A stretch of DNA of 64,000 bases from Thiothrix phosphatis (GCF_035668035.1 NZ_JAYMYJ010000043.1:1-64000); one strand, 5' to 3'; positions 32,619-41,869 are shown, counted from the stretch's first letter. The notes: generated by a model from the sequence alone, not told the origin. Numbers and translations: made by a program.

Positions 32619-34489
32619 CAGCGGAACCGATCCGCCTGATAGCGGCTGGCCATGCTGTCCTGCATGGTGGAAACCACTTCAAAGGCGTCTTTCAGGTGAC
32701 GGCGCTCCAGCGCGGAAAGCTCTTCCGGCGGCACGTAGTTGTTGGGCTTCTGGCCTTTCTCAATCTGCTTGGCCTGATGTTGCAAACGCACCATGCTGAT
32801 GAACTCAAAGGCGTCCCGCAAATCGTTTACCGTGCCTTCAGTCAGCACACCCGCATCCGCAATCGCGTCCAGCCGTTCCCAGGTATTGATAGGCTCAATC
32901 CCGCCCGCCAATGCATACAGACGCGCCATATCAATAACCGGCACCACACCGCGTTTCTTCATGTCCATGCCTTTCTCGGCACCCTCATCCTTGTTGTCCT
33001 TGTCCAACACAAAGCCACGGAAGAATCCCAATGGCGGTTTATGGCTCAGGGCATTGCCCGCCATGAACGCCTGGAACAGCGTCTGCACCTTGGTTTTGGC
33101 CAGCACATCTTCCTGCAAGCTTTTCAACAAACTTTTATCGCCATGCAGGCAACGCAAGTCAAAGAAAATGCTGGAATACATCAAGGCTTTCGGCTGCGGA
33201 TTTTCAATCCAGTTGGTGAAATAGCCATGCCAAACCGACCAGGGTTGCCGCCATTCATCGTTGGTGGCCATGACATTGCCAGGGCAGTACACGTAACCGC
33301 AGGCGTTCAACCCATCACTCACGTACTTCGCCACATTACGGAAATAGTCGCCATGTGCGGCCTCGTTATAGTCATCCGACAGGATCATGCCGTTGTCCTG
33401 GTCAGAATGCGCCGTCTGCTCACGCCGGGCCATGGAACCCGCCACAATGAACGCGTAAGGGATAGGCGGCGCGCCGAATTTTTCCTCCGCCAGCACCAGC
33501 AAACGCCGTGCGATGGCCTGGCCAATGGACGTAATCGTCTGCCCTATATCGTTGGCGGGCAAGCTTTGGTTCACCAGGCTCACCAGCACCTTCGGCAGGG
33601 TCAGGCTCAGTTCGGCCAGACGGCCGACATCCTTGGCGGCGAACACATCGCCCACCAAATAAATGGCGTTATGGCTCTGGCTGCGCAGCAAGTCTGTCGC
33701 GGACACCACCCCGACCACGTCGTTATTTTCCACCACCGGCAAATGGCGGATATTCCGCCGCGCCATCAGCAACAGGGCTTCGGATGCCTGATCACGCGGT
33801 GCCAGCGTCAACGGGTTGGGTGTCATAATTTCCGCCACCGGCAAATCCACATTGCGGCCTTCCGCCACCACCCGTTTGCGGAAGTCCACATCCGTGACAA
33901 TCCCACACAAGCCGCCGTCATCTTCGGTCACCATCGCCGTCTGGGCATTGAACTCATTCATCTGGCAAGCAACCTGACGGATGCTGTCATGCCTACCCAC
34001 CAACATGGGCAGTTTCATCAGGTCGCGCACATGCATCGCCACCAGTGCAAAACCGTCACTGCCACGAATTTCCTGAATGGCGCTGCGCAGCCGCTCCGGC
34101 TTGCCATCTGTGAAATATTTACTCACTTTTTCGAAGCGCCCCACCACCTTCAGGAATAAGGCGGCAGGAATCGAGTAGAACAGCGTGTCTTCAATCGCCT
34201 TGACGGCCATGCTGACCGGCCCGCCGCGAATCACCGAGCGGTAGCCAACCCAGTCGCCTTCGGAAAAACGCCCATATAGCTGGCCATTTTCCAATAGCAC
34301 TTCCACCGCCCCGCTACGGATCAGCAGCACCCGGTCATTACGCTCGCCAATTTTCAACACTTCACTGTCACGGCGGGCATATTCAATCTCCAGCCCCATG
34401 GTGACTTCATTCAGGCAATCCTGAGACAACTCCGTCAGTGGCGGGCAGGTGGCCAGATAATCACGAATTTCTAGCTGTTCAACTTCCAT
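32618..34489 (-). CDS. cNMP-binding/CBS/DUF294 nucleotidyltransferase-like protein
   Basis: A 623-residue multidomain signalling protein. In order it has an N-terminal cyclic-nucleotide-binding-like domain (about 20-130, FSEGDWVGYRSV), two CBS domains (about 150-275, containing IVTDVDFRKRV and HLPVVENNDVVGVVSATDLL), a DUF294 nucleotidyltransferase domain with GSMARRE and SDQDNG, and a C-terminal DUF294_C helical domain. The GlnD-like nucleotidyltransferase signature suggests transfer of a nucleotide to a partner protein. ATG 34489 is chosen because the earlier in-frame residues are not family-like. It lies between a small membrane protein and the exonuclease. Confidence 0.9.
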   Translation of the reverse strand: MEVEQLEIRDYLATCPPLTELSQDCLNEVTMGLEIEYARRDSEVLKIGERNDRVLLIRSGAVEVLLENGQLYGRFSEGDWVGYRSVIRGGPVSMAVKAIEDTLFYSIPAALFLKVVGRFEKVSKYFTDGKPERLRSAIQEIRGSDGFALVAMHVRDLMKLPMLVGRHDSIRQVACQMNEFNAQTAMVTEDDGGLCGIVTDVDFRKRVVAEGRNVDLPVAEIMTPNPLTLAPRDQASEALLLMARRNIRHLPVVENNDVVGVVSATDLLRSQSHNAIYLVGDVFAAKDVGRLAELSLTLPKVLVSLVNQSLPANDIGQTITSIGQAIARRLLVLAEEKFGAPPIPYAFIVAGSMARREQTAHSDQDNGMILSDDYNEAAHGDYFRNVAKYVSDGLNACGYVYCPGNVMATNDEWRQPWSVWHGYFTNWIENPQPKALMYSSIFFDLRCLHGDKSLLKSLQEDVLAKTKVQTLFQAFMAGNALSHKPPLGFFRGFVLDKDNKDEGAEKGMDMKKRGVVPVIDMARLYALAGGIEPINTWERLDAIADAGVLTEGTVNDLRDAFEFISMVRLQHQAKQIEKGQKPNNYVPPEELSALERRHLKDAFEVVSTMQDSMASRYQADRFR

Positions 34490-34502
34490 TATTTTTAAAC
34501 CT

Positions 34503-34976
34503 TCAAAACTGGGCCGGAATCTCGGCGTAGGAAATCCGTCCGGTCTGCGCCAGCGCCATACGCACAGCTGACGGTTGCGGCTGCAACAGTTTGTCGGGGA
34601 ATTCCCCAACCCACACATCCTCACCCGGCGGACGGTCAATCATGACATGCTGCTCCTCCTCCCCGTGAACCAGCGCGAACTGCACACCCCTGATCGGCTG
34701 GTTGACCCGGACTTCAATCCGCACCAAGCCAGGCGCACTCGCCTCTCCACGCATCATGGAAACTTTCATGCCGTTATAGCTGAGGTTACACTGATTGGTC
34801 GCCAGCAGGCATTGGCCATCGACAGCCAATTGCCGCGTCGCAACGTGCATTTCCTGTTGGGGCTTATCCTTGTTCAACCATAAGTCCATCAGACCGTAAC
34901 CGCCAATCAGCATGACTGGGGCAACCATGATCGCAATACGGCTATGCAGGCTCAGGCCAAGGAACCAATTCCACAT
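34503..34976 (-). CDS. Hypothetical membrane-anchored protein
   Basis: A 157-residue protein with an N-terminal membrane helix (IAIMVAPVMLIGGYGLMDLWL, about 14-34) and a periplasmic beta-rich domain (VDGQCLLATNQCNLSYNGMKVS and VRIEVRVNQPIRGVQFALVHGEEE) holding a possible Cys pair. The family was not recognised. It ends 13 bases before the DUF294/CBS gene and probably forms an operon with it. Confidence 0.7.
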   Translation of the reverse strand: MWNWFLGLSLHSRIAIMVAPVMLIGGYGLMDLWLNKDKPQQEMHVATRQLAVDGQCLLATNQCNLSYNGMKVSMMRGEASAPGLVRIEVRVNQPIRGVQFALVHGEEEQHVMIDRPPGEDVWVGEFPDKLLQPQPSAVRMALAQTGRISYAEIPAQF

Positions 34977-35059
34977 AAAAAAACGCTCTCTCTCCGAATT
35001 TTCCTCTGCCCGACAGCATACACGATCCAGCGGGAAAATCAGCCCCTTGAACTGCAGGT

Positions 35060-36091
35060 TTACGCGCCAGTAAAGCGGGCGAGCACCTGATCAGGCGTGA
35101 TCTTTCTCAGGCAGTCCAAATGCCCCAACGGACACTCCCGCTTGAAACAAGGGCTGCACGCCAAACCAAGGTGCAGAATCTGGGCACCGGCGCTTAAAGG
35201 AGGGGTATAGCTTGGGTCGGAAGACCCATACAGCGCAATAACGGGCGCGCCCACGGCGGCGGCCACATGCATCAAACCTGAGTCGTTGCTGACAACCCGG
35301 TCGGCCAGCGCCAGCAGGGACATCACTTCCTGCAAGCTGGTCTTGCCCGCCAAATCGAGACAGGCCGGGGAATTGACCGCGCTGGCGATCTGCGCCGTCA
35401 CAGGCACGTCCTTGCCGGAGCCCAGCAGAATGACCTGGCCGCCTTGTGCAATATGGTGCCGGGCGACTTCCGCAAAGTACTCGGCTGGCCAGCGCTTGGC
35501 ACCGCCATATTCAGCACCAGGGCATAGCGCCAATAGCTGCCCAGTTTCACCGCCCAGAAATTTCTTTCCAGCCGCCGCCCGCTGCCCATCCGTCACGGTC
35601 AGATGCGGTGACGGCACCGCTGGCGGCAATGGCGCGTCAGCAGGCAAACCCAGCGCCACGAACCGCTGCACCGTCATGGTCAGCACCGATTTGCCCAAGG
35701 GACGGACGTCATTCAGCAAACCGTAGCGCATTTCCCCCCGGTAGCCGGTGCGCAGCGGGATCTGCGCCCAGAACGGGATCAGTGAGGATTTCAGGGAAGA
35801 CGGCAGGACAATCGCCCAGTCATAGGCACCCGCACGCAGGGATTTGCCCAACTGGTAGCGCTTGCCCATCCCCAGTTCACCATGCGCCAACGACATTTCC
35901 AACGCGGCATGCACTTCCGGCATGGCAGCCAGAACCGGCTTGCTCCAGGCCGGAGCAAGCACGTCAATTTGCAAAAGGGGAAAACGCGCCTTCAGCGCCA
36001 TGAACAGGCTTTGCGCCATCACCATATCGCCAACCCAGGAAGGGCCGACGATCAGGCAACGTTGGGGGGCAAACGCCATCCCGTCAATCAA
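35060..36091 (-). CDS. waaF: ADP-heptose:LPS heptosyltransferase II
   Basis: A 343-residue GT9 enzyme that adds the second L,D-heptose to the lipopolysaccharide inner core. Diagnostic stretches are the N-terminal CLIVGPSWVGDMVMAQSLF, CPGAEYGGAKRWPAEYFAEVARHH and NDSGLMHVAAAVGAPVIALYGSSDP. Its start overlaps the zinc-finger gene's 3' end. Cys-rich SPCFKRECPLGHLDCL near the C-terminus is usual for WaaF. Confidence 0.95.
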   Translation of the reverse strand: MIDGMAFAPQRCLIVGPSWVGDMVMAQSLFMALKARFPLLQIDVLAPAWSKPVLAAMPEVHAALEMSLAHGELGMGKRYQLGKSLRAGAYDWAIVLPSSLKSSLIPFWAQIPLRTGYRGEMRYGLLNDVRPLGKSVLTMTVQRFVALGLPADAPLPPAVPSPHLTVTDGQRAAAGKKFLGGETGQLLALCPGAEYGGAKRWPAEYFAEVARHHIAQGGQVILLGSGKDVPVTAQIASAVNSPACLDLAGKTSLQEVMSLLALADRVVSNDSGLMHVAAAVGAPVIALYGSSDPSYTPPLSAGAQILHLGLACSPCFKRECPLGHLDCLRKITPDQVLARFTGA

Positions 36092-36296
36092 TCAGACGGT
36101 ACAGCGTCCCACAATAAGGGCAGCGGGCGGTTTTATCCGGGCTGCTGTCGATCGCCAGGAAAACACGGGGATGGGCGCACCATAGCGCCGTTTCATCGGT
36201 GGGGCAGTGCAGGGGCAAGTCCTGCTGTTTCACGACGGTTTCGCGGCTTTCGCCCAGACGTTTGTAATCAGCAATGCTCGGAGCCGGTGCAGACAT
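36084..36296 (-). CDS. Small zinc-finger (zf-CHCC) protein
   Basis: A 70-residue protein with the zf-CHCC pattern: LHCPTDETALWCAHPRVFL, then ARCPYCGTLYRL. Cys40, His42, Cys59 and Cys62 are the likely zinc ligands. It resembles the C-terminal domain of the complex I accessory subunit NDUFS6. Bacterial members are often found next to ilvE and waa genes, as here. Its role is not established. Confidence 0.88.
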   Translation of the reverse strand: MSAPAPSIADYKRLGESRETVVKQQDLPLHCPTDETALWCAHPRVFLAIDSSPDKTARCPYCGTLYRLID

Positions 36297-36319
36297 GATG
36301 CCTCCCTTGTTGCGGCGTG

Positions 36320-37240
36320 TTAGATGTAAGTCAGCCAGTGACGGTATTTTTCAACACGGCCATGCACAATGTCAAAATACAGGGATTGCAGCTTCCCGGT
36401 AATCGGGCCGCGCCTGCCTTCGCCTATCGGGCGACGGTCAAGCTCACGGATCGGCGTGACTTCCGCCGCTGTGCCGGTGAAGAAAGCTTCGTCAGCGATG
36501 TATACCTCATCGCGGGTGATGCGCTTTTCACGGATTTCCAGACCCAAATCCGTCGCCATCTGCAACAGCGTCTTGCGGGTAATGCCATCCAGTGCGGAGG
36601 TCAGGTCTGGCGTGTAGATGACGCCATCCTTCACCAGGAAGAAATTCTCACCGCTGCCTTCCGCCACATAGCCTTCGGCGTCCAGCAGCAGGGCTTCGTC
36701 ATAACCGTCATCCAGCGCTTCACGCAACGCCAGCATGGAATTCATGTAGTTGCCGTTCGCCTTGGCCTTGCACATGGTGATGTTGACGTGATGGCGGGTA
36801 AAGGAAGACGTCTTGATGCGGATGCCCCTTTCCATGTTTTCCGCGCCGAGGTAAGCGCCCCATGTCCAAGCCGCCACCATTGCATGCACCTTCAGGTTAT
36901 CAGCACGCAAGCCCATGCCTTCGGAGCCGTAAAAGCACATTGGGCGGATGTAGGCGGAATCCAGTTGATTTTCCCGCACCGCAGCGCGTTGCGCTTCGTT
37001 CAATTGCTCCTTGCTGAACGGCATTGGCATACGCATGATTTTGGCGGAATTGAACAGGCGGTCGGTATGCTCCTGCAAACGGAAGATAGCAGTGCCCTGG
37101 TCGGTCTTGTATGCGCGCACGCCTTCAAACACCCCCATACCATAATGCAGGGTATGGGTCAGCACATGGGTCTTGGCCTCACGCCATGGCACCATTTCAC
37201 CGTCCAGCCAGATTAGGCCATCGCGGTCAGACATCGACAT
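36320..37240 (-). CDS. ilvE: Branched-chain amino acid aminotransferase
   Basis: A 306-residue class IV PLP aminotransferase that makes valine, leucine and isoleucine from their 2-oxo acids. Features are LIWLDGEMVPWREAKTHVLTHTLHYGMGVFEG at the N-terminus (read in pieces), the Lys in CKAKANGNYMNS, EGSGENFFLVKDG and DEAFFTGTAAEVTPI. Full length for the family. It stands alone with the zinc-finger gene downstream. Confidence 0.95.
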   Translation of the reverse strand: MSMSDRDGLIWLDGEMVPWREAKTHVLTHTLHYGMGVFEGVRAYKTDQGTAIFRLQEHTDRLFNSAKIMRMPMPFSKEQLNEAQRAAVRENQLDSAYIRPMCFYGSEGMGLRADNLKVHAMVAAWTWGAYLGAENMERGIRIKTSSFTRHHVNITMCKAKANGNYMNSMLALREALDDGYDEALLLDAEGYVAEGSGENFFLVKDGVIYTPDLTSALDGITRKTLLQMATDLGLEIREKRITRDEVYIADEAFFTGTAAEVTPIRELDRRPIGEGRRGPITGKLQSLYFDIVHGRVEKYRHWLTYI

Positions 37241-37324
37241 TGCTTATCTCCACAGGTCAAAATGAAACGATAGAGCATACACTCAGCATTGCATTGTTGC
37301 CAGTATACGCAACATGCGCCCCAC

Positions 37325-37355
37325 AAAAAGAAGCCCTGTGAAACTCAACAGGGCT
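37325..37355 (-). terminator. Terminator of the lytic transglycosylase gene
   Basis: A perfect 8-bp stem (agccctgt / acagggct) with an 8-base loop is followed on the minus strand by tctttttg. It lies about 45 bases after the stop of the transglycosylase gene. Confidence 0.8.
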
Positions 37356-37396
37356 GGAGAAAAGCACACAATGAGACTTAACGGGAAAAACGTCAG

Positions 37397-38230
37397 TTAC
37401 CTTGGCTCAAGCCCGCGAAAAACCGTAAATTCCTGCACCGGCTTTGCCCAACCATAGCCACGCGTAGCCGCTGTGCTGACCTTGGCTGTACGCTGGAAGC
37501 CGGTCGCCAGCCCACTGGTGGCGCCTTGCAAACGGTTGTATTCACCCATAATCCGGGAAACATAAGTCTGGGTTTCACGGTAAGGAGGGATGCCATTGTA
37601 TTTCCGCACAGCCCCAGGGCCTGCATTGTAAGCCGCCAGCGCCAACTGTTTGTCGCCGTTGAATTCCTGCAACATTTGGCTCAGGTACTTGACGCCACCC
37701 ATGATGTTTTCGTGCGGATCCCAGGCGTTATCGACCCCCATCATGTCAGCCGTGCCTGGCATCAGCTGCATCAGGCCTACAGCTCCGGCCTTTGAGACAG
37801 CACTGGGATTGAAACAGGACTCTTGCTTCATGACTGCGCGCACCAGATTTTCATCCACGCCGTAACGCCGCGCATGGGCACGAATGGAATCCAGATGTGG
37901 CTCCAGTTTGCGCTCCAGCTGCTCCTGGCTCAGGCCGCCACAATGCCCTCTGGAAATACCGCCCGTAACAGGCAATAGAGTGCTGCTGGGTATGGGAGCG
38001 GGAGCCTGGCTAACGATTTTGGGCGGCTGCTTTTTCTGCGGCGCGCCATATTTGGCGACCAATTTATATTTATTACCTTTTTTTGGCGTATTGGTTAACC
38101 AGCGCGTGCCGTCTTTATCAACATAGGTATAGATTGCGGCTTGTGTCGCTTGACTATAAGCGACCCCACCGCACACACACATCAAAGCCAGAAGACTTTT
38201 TCCATAATCTGGTTTGTTTGGGGTTTTCAT
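37397..38230 (-). CDS. Lytic transglycosylase (SLT domain) with DUF4124-like N-terminus
   Basis: A 277-residue exported enzyme that cleaves peptidoglycan glycan strands. A signal peptide (about 10-32) is followed by a DUF4124-like segment (IYTYVDKDGTRWLTNTP), a Pro/Gln linker, and an SLT domain from about 110. The catalytic Glu137 lies in KQESCFNPSAVS, and the fold motifs GAVGLMQLMPGTA and LALAAYNAGPGAV are present. No lipobox is seen, so it is probably soluble in the periplasm. It is monocistronic with its own terminator. Confidence 0.93.
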   Translation of the reverse strand: MKTPNKPDYGKSLLALMCVCGGVAYSQATQAAIYTYVDKDGTRWLTNTPKKGNKYKLVAKYGAPQKKQPPKIVSQAPAPIPSSTLLPVTGGISRGHCGGLSQEQLERKLEPHLDSIRAHARRYGVDENLVRAVMKQESCFNPSAVSKAGAVGLMQLMPGTADMMGVDNAWDPHENIMGGVKYLSQMLQEFNGDKQLALAAYNAGPGAVRKYNGIPPYRETQTYVSRIMGEYNRLQGATSGLATGFQRTAKVSTAATRGYGWAKPVQEFTVFRGLEPR

Positions 38231-38538
38231 TGTGTTACCACTTTTTGTTCTTATAGCTTTTGATTTAATGGGCTTGTCCGACTATTGGCAGACACAACCA
38301 ATATCCAATCTATTTATTTAAATCATTAAATCTATTGTCACTATATCCCGGCATTTTGATGCCTGTCCAGCAGGCGAATGATGAGTGGCCGATTGATTTT
38401 TCCTCGACCGACCCTCCACCCAACCGCAAGCATTTCTCCATAACCATTTTGCGGAATCCACAAGGGCAACAAGGCTGACCGCACAACAGACACTGACACA
38501 CCGATGTGTAGCCTTTTCAGTCAGCAGCCTATCTGGAT
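38231..38538. other. Intergenic region upstream of the transglycosylase
   Basis: Roughly 300 bases with no convincing gene. Near its right end are nested inverted repeats: gctgac / gtcagc (38474-38479 and 38520-38525) enclosing a small hairpin acaca-ccga-tgtgt (38496-38509). This could form a structured element downstream of apaG. The left part is AT-rich and must hold the transglycosylase promoter. Confidence 0.5.
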
Positions 38539-38919
38539 TTAATGAAGCACTCGCGGATCAACCAAACGGAATGGGGAAACTTCTGCATCAAAGCGCTCCC
38601 CGTCGTCTGCAAGCATTTGATAAGAGCCATGCATGACCCCTAGCGGCGTATCCAGAATGGTGCCGCTTGTGTAGCGGAAGCCTTCCCCAGGCTGAAGATA
38701 CGGCTGTTCGCCAACAACGCCTTCCCCACGCACTTCCTGAGTACGCCCTTCCGCATCCGAAATAATCCAATGCCGCGTCAGCAATTTGGCGGGAATACTG
38801 CCCTGATTCACAATAGTCACGGTATATGCAAACACATAACGCGCCTGGTCCGGGTCGGATTCCTTTTCAATGAACTGGGTTTCCACCGACACCTGGATAT
38901 TGTAACGTTCGCCATCCAT
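38539..38919 (-). CDS. apaG: ApaG (DUF525) protein
   Basis: A 126-residue ApaG protein, a single fibronectin-III-like beta-sandwich. Conserved parts are YNIQVSVETQFI, YVFAYTVTIVNQG, RHWIISDAEGR, the Gly-rich GEGVVGEQPYLQPGEGFRYTSG (in pieces) and MHGSYQM. ApaG has been linked to divalent cation tolerance, and its biochemistry is unclear. ATG 38919 is chosen among several in-frame starts because ggag and aggat lie right before it and it gives the normal family length. Confidence 0.92.
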   Translation of the reverse strand: MDGERYNIQVSVETQFIEKESDPDQARYVFAYTVTIVNQGSIPAKLLTRHWIISDAEGRTQEVRGEGVVGEQPYLQPGEGFRYTSGTILDTPLGVMHGSYQMLADDGERFDAEVSPFRLVDPRVLH

Positions 38920-39006
38920 ATCCTGTTTCTCCATACACACACTCTGCGCCAGAACATATAGCACTTTCAGCATTCGCGGCAATAAAATCCGACCAATGCA
39001 AACTTT

Positions 39007-40113
39007 TTACAACAATACCAAATTATCGCGGTGAATCAGCTCTGGCGCATCCACATAGCCTAAAACCTGTTCAATTGATTTGCTGGGCTGCCGCTTGATG
39101 CGAATGGCTTCTTCACTGGAGTAATTCACCAATCCTTTGGCTACCAGACGGCCATCTTCAGCCACACAACTGACCACTTCACCCCGGTCAAAGACGCCTT
39201 CCACCCGTGTGACGCCGACCGGCAACAAGCTTTTGCCCGTTTTCAGGATCGCGTCCGCAGCCCCGGAATCCAGCCACAGGGTTCCCTTGGCGGCCAACTG
39301 TCCCGCAATCCACTGCTTGCGGGCAGCCAGTGGCGCTGCATCCGGCAACAGCAAGGTCCCCAACAGCTCGCCCTTCCGCAGCCGCTCCAGCACCCCAGGC
39401 TCACGTCCGGATGCGATGAGCGTGGCGCAACCAGAACGGGAGGCGCGTTGCGCCGCCAGCACTTTGGTGCGCATCCCGCCGCTACCGATCAAGGTTCCCG
39501 CCCCACCGGCGAACGCCACATAATCGGGATTGTTGGCGCGGCCTTCGTGGATCATCTGCGCATCGGCAAACTTGCGTGGATCCTTGTCATACAAACCTTG
39601 CTGGTCTGTCAGGATGACCAGCACATCGGCCTCCACCAGATTCGCCACCAATGCCCCCAGCGTGTCATTGTCACCCAGCCGGATTTCATCAAAGGCCACC
39701 GTGTCATTTTCATTGATCACCGGAATAACCCTAAGTTCAATCAAGGCGGTAAGTGTGCTGCGGGCATTGAGATAACGGCGGCGATTGGCCAAATCATCAT
39801 GGGTCAAGAGCACTTGCGCGGAATGGAAACCATGTTGCAGAAATACGGACTCATAGGCATGAATCAAGCCCATCTGCCCAATGGCGGCGGCGGCCTGCTT
39901 TTCAAACAGCGCCTTGGGCTTGGTTTTCCAACCCATGCGGCTCATGCCTTCGGCGACCGCCCCGGAGGAAACCAGCACTATTTCGACGCCCTGCTTGTGC
40001 AAACGCGCCATCTGCCCAGCCCAGTCGGCCAGCGCTTCACGATCCAACCCCTGCCCATCGCGGGTCAGCAGGGCGCTGCCAATCTTGACCACCCAGCGCT
40101 GGGTTTTGGGCAT
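39007..40113 (-). CDS. proB: Glutamate 5-kinase
   Basis: A 368-residue enzyme that phosphorylates glutamate in the first step of proline synthesis. The amino acid kinase domain shows VVKIGSALLT, VSSGAVAEG, NENDTVAFDEI, DNDTLGALVA and GSGGMRTKV. A C-terminal PUA domain follows (from about 270). ATG 40113 gives the length of the E. coli enzyme and starts 4 bases after the obgE stop. An upstream ATG at 40143 would overlap obgE. proA is not in the window. Confidence 0.95.
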   Translation of the reverse strand: MPKTQRWVVKIGSALLTRDGQGLDREALADWAGQMARLHKQGVEIVLVSSGAVAEGMSRMGWKTKPKALFEKQAAAAIGQMGLIHAYESVFLQHGFHSAQVLLTHDDLANRRRYLNARSTLTALIELRVIPVINENDTVAFDEIRLGDNDTLGALVANLVEADVLVILTDQQGLYDKDPRKFADAQMIHEGRANNPDYVAFAGGAGTLIGSGGMRTKVLAAQRASRSGCATLIASGREPGVLERLRKGELLGTLLLPDAAPLAARKQWIAGQLAAKGTLWLDSGAADAILKTGKSLLPVGVTRVEGVFDRGEVVSCVAEDGRLVAKGLVNYSSEEAIRIKRQPSKSIEQVLGYVDAPELIHRDNLVLL

Positions 40114-40117
40114 GAAT

Positions 40118-41149
40118 TCACTGCGGTGATGGTTGTTCTGCATGTTCATCCAGATACTGCATAATATGAAAACACAAGTCTTGCACACCTTCCCCGGTGG
40201 CTGCGGAGATACGGAAGGTCAGCCCCGTCCAACCGAGGGCATCAACCACTTGCTGGCAATGCGCGCCGCGCTCTTCCGGTGGCAACACATCAATCTTGTT
40301 CAACACCAGCCAACGCGGGTAGGCGGCAAGCTCGTCACTGTACTTTTCCAGTTCCTGCTCAATGGTGCGCACCGCGCGCACTGGCTCATTCTCCTCCGCC
40401 AGCGGGGCCACGTCCACGACATGCAGCAACAAACTGGTGCGGGCAAGATGGCGCAGAAACTGAATGCCAAGACCAGCACCTTCCGCAGCGCCTTCGATCA
40501 GGCCGGGAATATCCGCCATGACGAAACTTTGCAATTCGCCAACCCGCACCACCCCCAGATTCGGGTACAAGGTGGTGAAGGGATAATCGGCAATTTTAGG
40601 GCGGGCGGCAGAAACAGCGCTAATCAAGGTGGACTTCCCGGCATTGGGCAAACCCAACAAACCGACATCCGCCAGCAACTTCAACTCCAGGCGCAGGATG
40701 CGCAATTCACCGGGCGTGCCGGGCTTGGACTGGCGCGGCGCACGGTTGACCGAACTTTTATAACGCAAGTTGCCGAGGCCATGCCAGCCGCCTTTGGCCA
40801 CCAGCAAACGCTGGCCCGGCCCTGTCAAATCGCCGATCAGCTCGCCGGTTTCATCATCGTAAGCGACTGTGCCGACCGGCACGCTGATTTCCTTGTCATC
40901 GCCGCGCTTGCCGGTCATGTTGTTGCCCATGCCGTTTTCGCCACGCTGCGCCTCGTAGTAACGTTCATGCCGGAAATCAACCAACGTATTCAGATTACGC
41001 TCGGCCACCAGATAAACATCGCCGCCATCACCGCCATCGCCACCATTGGGGCCACCGTATTCGATGTATTTTTCGCGGCGGAAACTGACGCATCCGTTAC
41101 CGCCGTCGCCCGCCTTGACGCGGATTATTGCTTCATCAACAAACTGCAT
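40118..41149 (-). CDS. obgE: Obg family GTPase CgtA
   Basis: A 343-residue ribosome-associated GTPase. The Gly-rich Obg fold covers about 1-158 (VSFRREKYIEYGGPNGGDGGDGGDV in pieces). The G domain has G1 GLPNAGKS, G3 DIPGLIEGA and G4 NKID. The enzyme helps 50S assembly and links to the ppGpp response. It follows rpmA on the minus strand in the canonical rplU-rpmA-obgE order, but a terminator lies between rpmA and obgE. Confidence 0.96.
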   Translation of the reverse strand: MQFVDEAIIRVKAGDGGNGCVSFRREKYIEYGGPNGGDGGDGGDVYLVAERNLNTLVDFRHERYYEAQRGENGMGNNMTGKRGDDKEISVPVGTVAYDDETGELIGDLTGPGQRLLVAKGGWHGLGNLRYKSSVNRAPRQSKPGTPGELRILRLELKLLADVGLLGLPNAGKSTLISAVSAARPKIADYPFTTLYPNLGVVRVGELQSFVMADIPGLIEGAAEGAGLGIQFLRHLARTSLLLHVVDVAPLAEENEPVRAVRTIEQELEKYSDELAAYPRWLVLNKIDVLPPEERGAHCQQVVDALGWTGLTFRISAATGEGVQDLCFHIMQYLDEHAEQPSPQ

Positions 41150-41177
41150 ACCTTCCTACCTTCCCGCGCCTATATAC

Positions 41178-41204
41178 GCAAAAAGCCCCGACCAGCGGGG
41201 CTTT
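41178..41204 (-). terminator. Terminator between rpmA and obgE
   Basis: A perfect 9-bp stem (aaagccccg / cggggcttt) with a 5-base loop is followed on the minus strand by ttttgcg. It would reduce transcription from the ribosomal protein genes into obgE-proB. Confidence 0.8.
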
Positions 41205-41229
41205 AAACAATTCGCTTCACGGGTGCCTA

Positions 41230-41502
41230 TCAGTTAGCGCAGCCTTCAACTGGCTGGATGCTGATAAACCTGCGATTTTTTTCACCTTTCTGCTGGAAAA
41301 CCACGACGCCGTCCGCTTTCGCGAACAGGGTATGGTCTTTGCCGATACCGACATTCTCGCCGGGATGGAATTGGGTGCCACGCTGACGCACCAGAATATT
41401 GCCAGCCAAAACGAACTGACCACCAAAACGTTTGACGCCAAGCCGCTTGGATTCTGAATCGCGGCCGTTGCGGGTACTACCGCCTGCCTTTTTGTGTGCC
41501 AT
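41230..41502 (-). CDS. rpmA: 50S ribosomal protein L27
   Basis: A 90-residue L27. It keeps the conserved N-terminus MAHKKAGGSTRNGRDS that reaches the peptidyl transferase centre, then KRFGGQFVLAGNILVRQRG and FHPGENVGIGKDHTLFA. It is a few residues longer at the C-terminus than most (VEGCAN). It lies 12 bases after rplU. Confidence 0.97.
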   Translation of the reverse strand: MAHKKAGGSTRNGRDSESKRLGVKRFGGQFVLAGNILVRQRGTQFHPGENVGIGKDHTLFAKADGVVVFQQKGEKNRRFISIQPVEGCAN

Positions 41503-41514
41503 TGCTGTTTCCCC

Positions 41515-41826
41515 TTACGCTGAAATGCCAGTGATTTCGATCTGTGTCAGGTACTGGCGGTGACCAGTACATTTCTGATGGTGCTTACGGCGGCGGAATT
41601 TCATGATCCGCACTTTTTCGCCGCGAGTCTGGGCCTTAACAGTTGCAGTCACCTTACCGCCTGCAACGTAAGGTGCGCCGATTTGCACGTCGTCACCTTC
41701 CCCGACCATCAGGACATTCTCGAAATCAATGCTTGCGCCTTCTTCCGCATCCAGTTTTTCAACCAGAAGCGTGTCGCCTTGAGCGACGCGGTATTGTTTG
41801 CCGCCTGTTACGATAACCGCATACAT
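41515..41826 (-). CDS. rplU: 50S ribosomal protein L21
   Basis: A 103-residue L21 protein: MYAVIVTGGKQYRV at the N-terminus, VLMVGEGDDVQIGAPYV, and KFRRRKHHQKCTGHRQ that contacts 23S rRNA. ATG 41826 has ggagattcgtcatc before it. The longer in-frame reading is not conserved. It leads the rplU-rpmA unit from a good promoter. Confidence 0.97.
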   Translation of the reverse strand: MYAVIVTGGKQYRVAQGDTLLVEKLDAEEGASIDFENVLMVGEGDDVQIGAPYVAGGKVTATVKAQTRGEKVRIMKFRRRKHHQKCTGHRQYLTQIEITGISA

Positions 41827-41869
41827 GATGACGAATCTCCAGAAAAATGTCCTGTTAAAGAGCCGCAGA

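Noticed and set aside
32696..34159. 487-codon open frame on the plus strand
   Set aside because: Antisense shadow of the DUF294/CBS gene; its His/Arg/Gln-rich product looks non-natural.
38310..38501. 63-codon Cys-rich minus-strand frame
   Set aside because: No ribosome binding site or family match; overlaps inverted repeats in an intergenic region.
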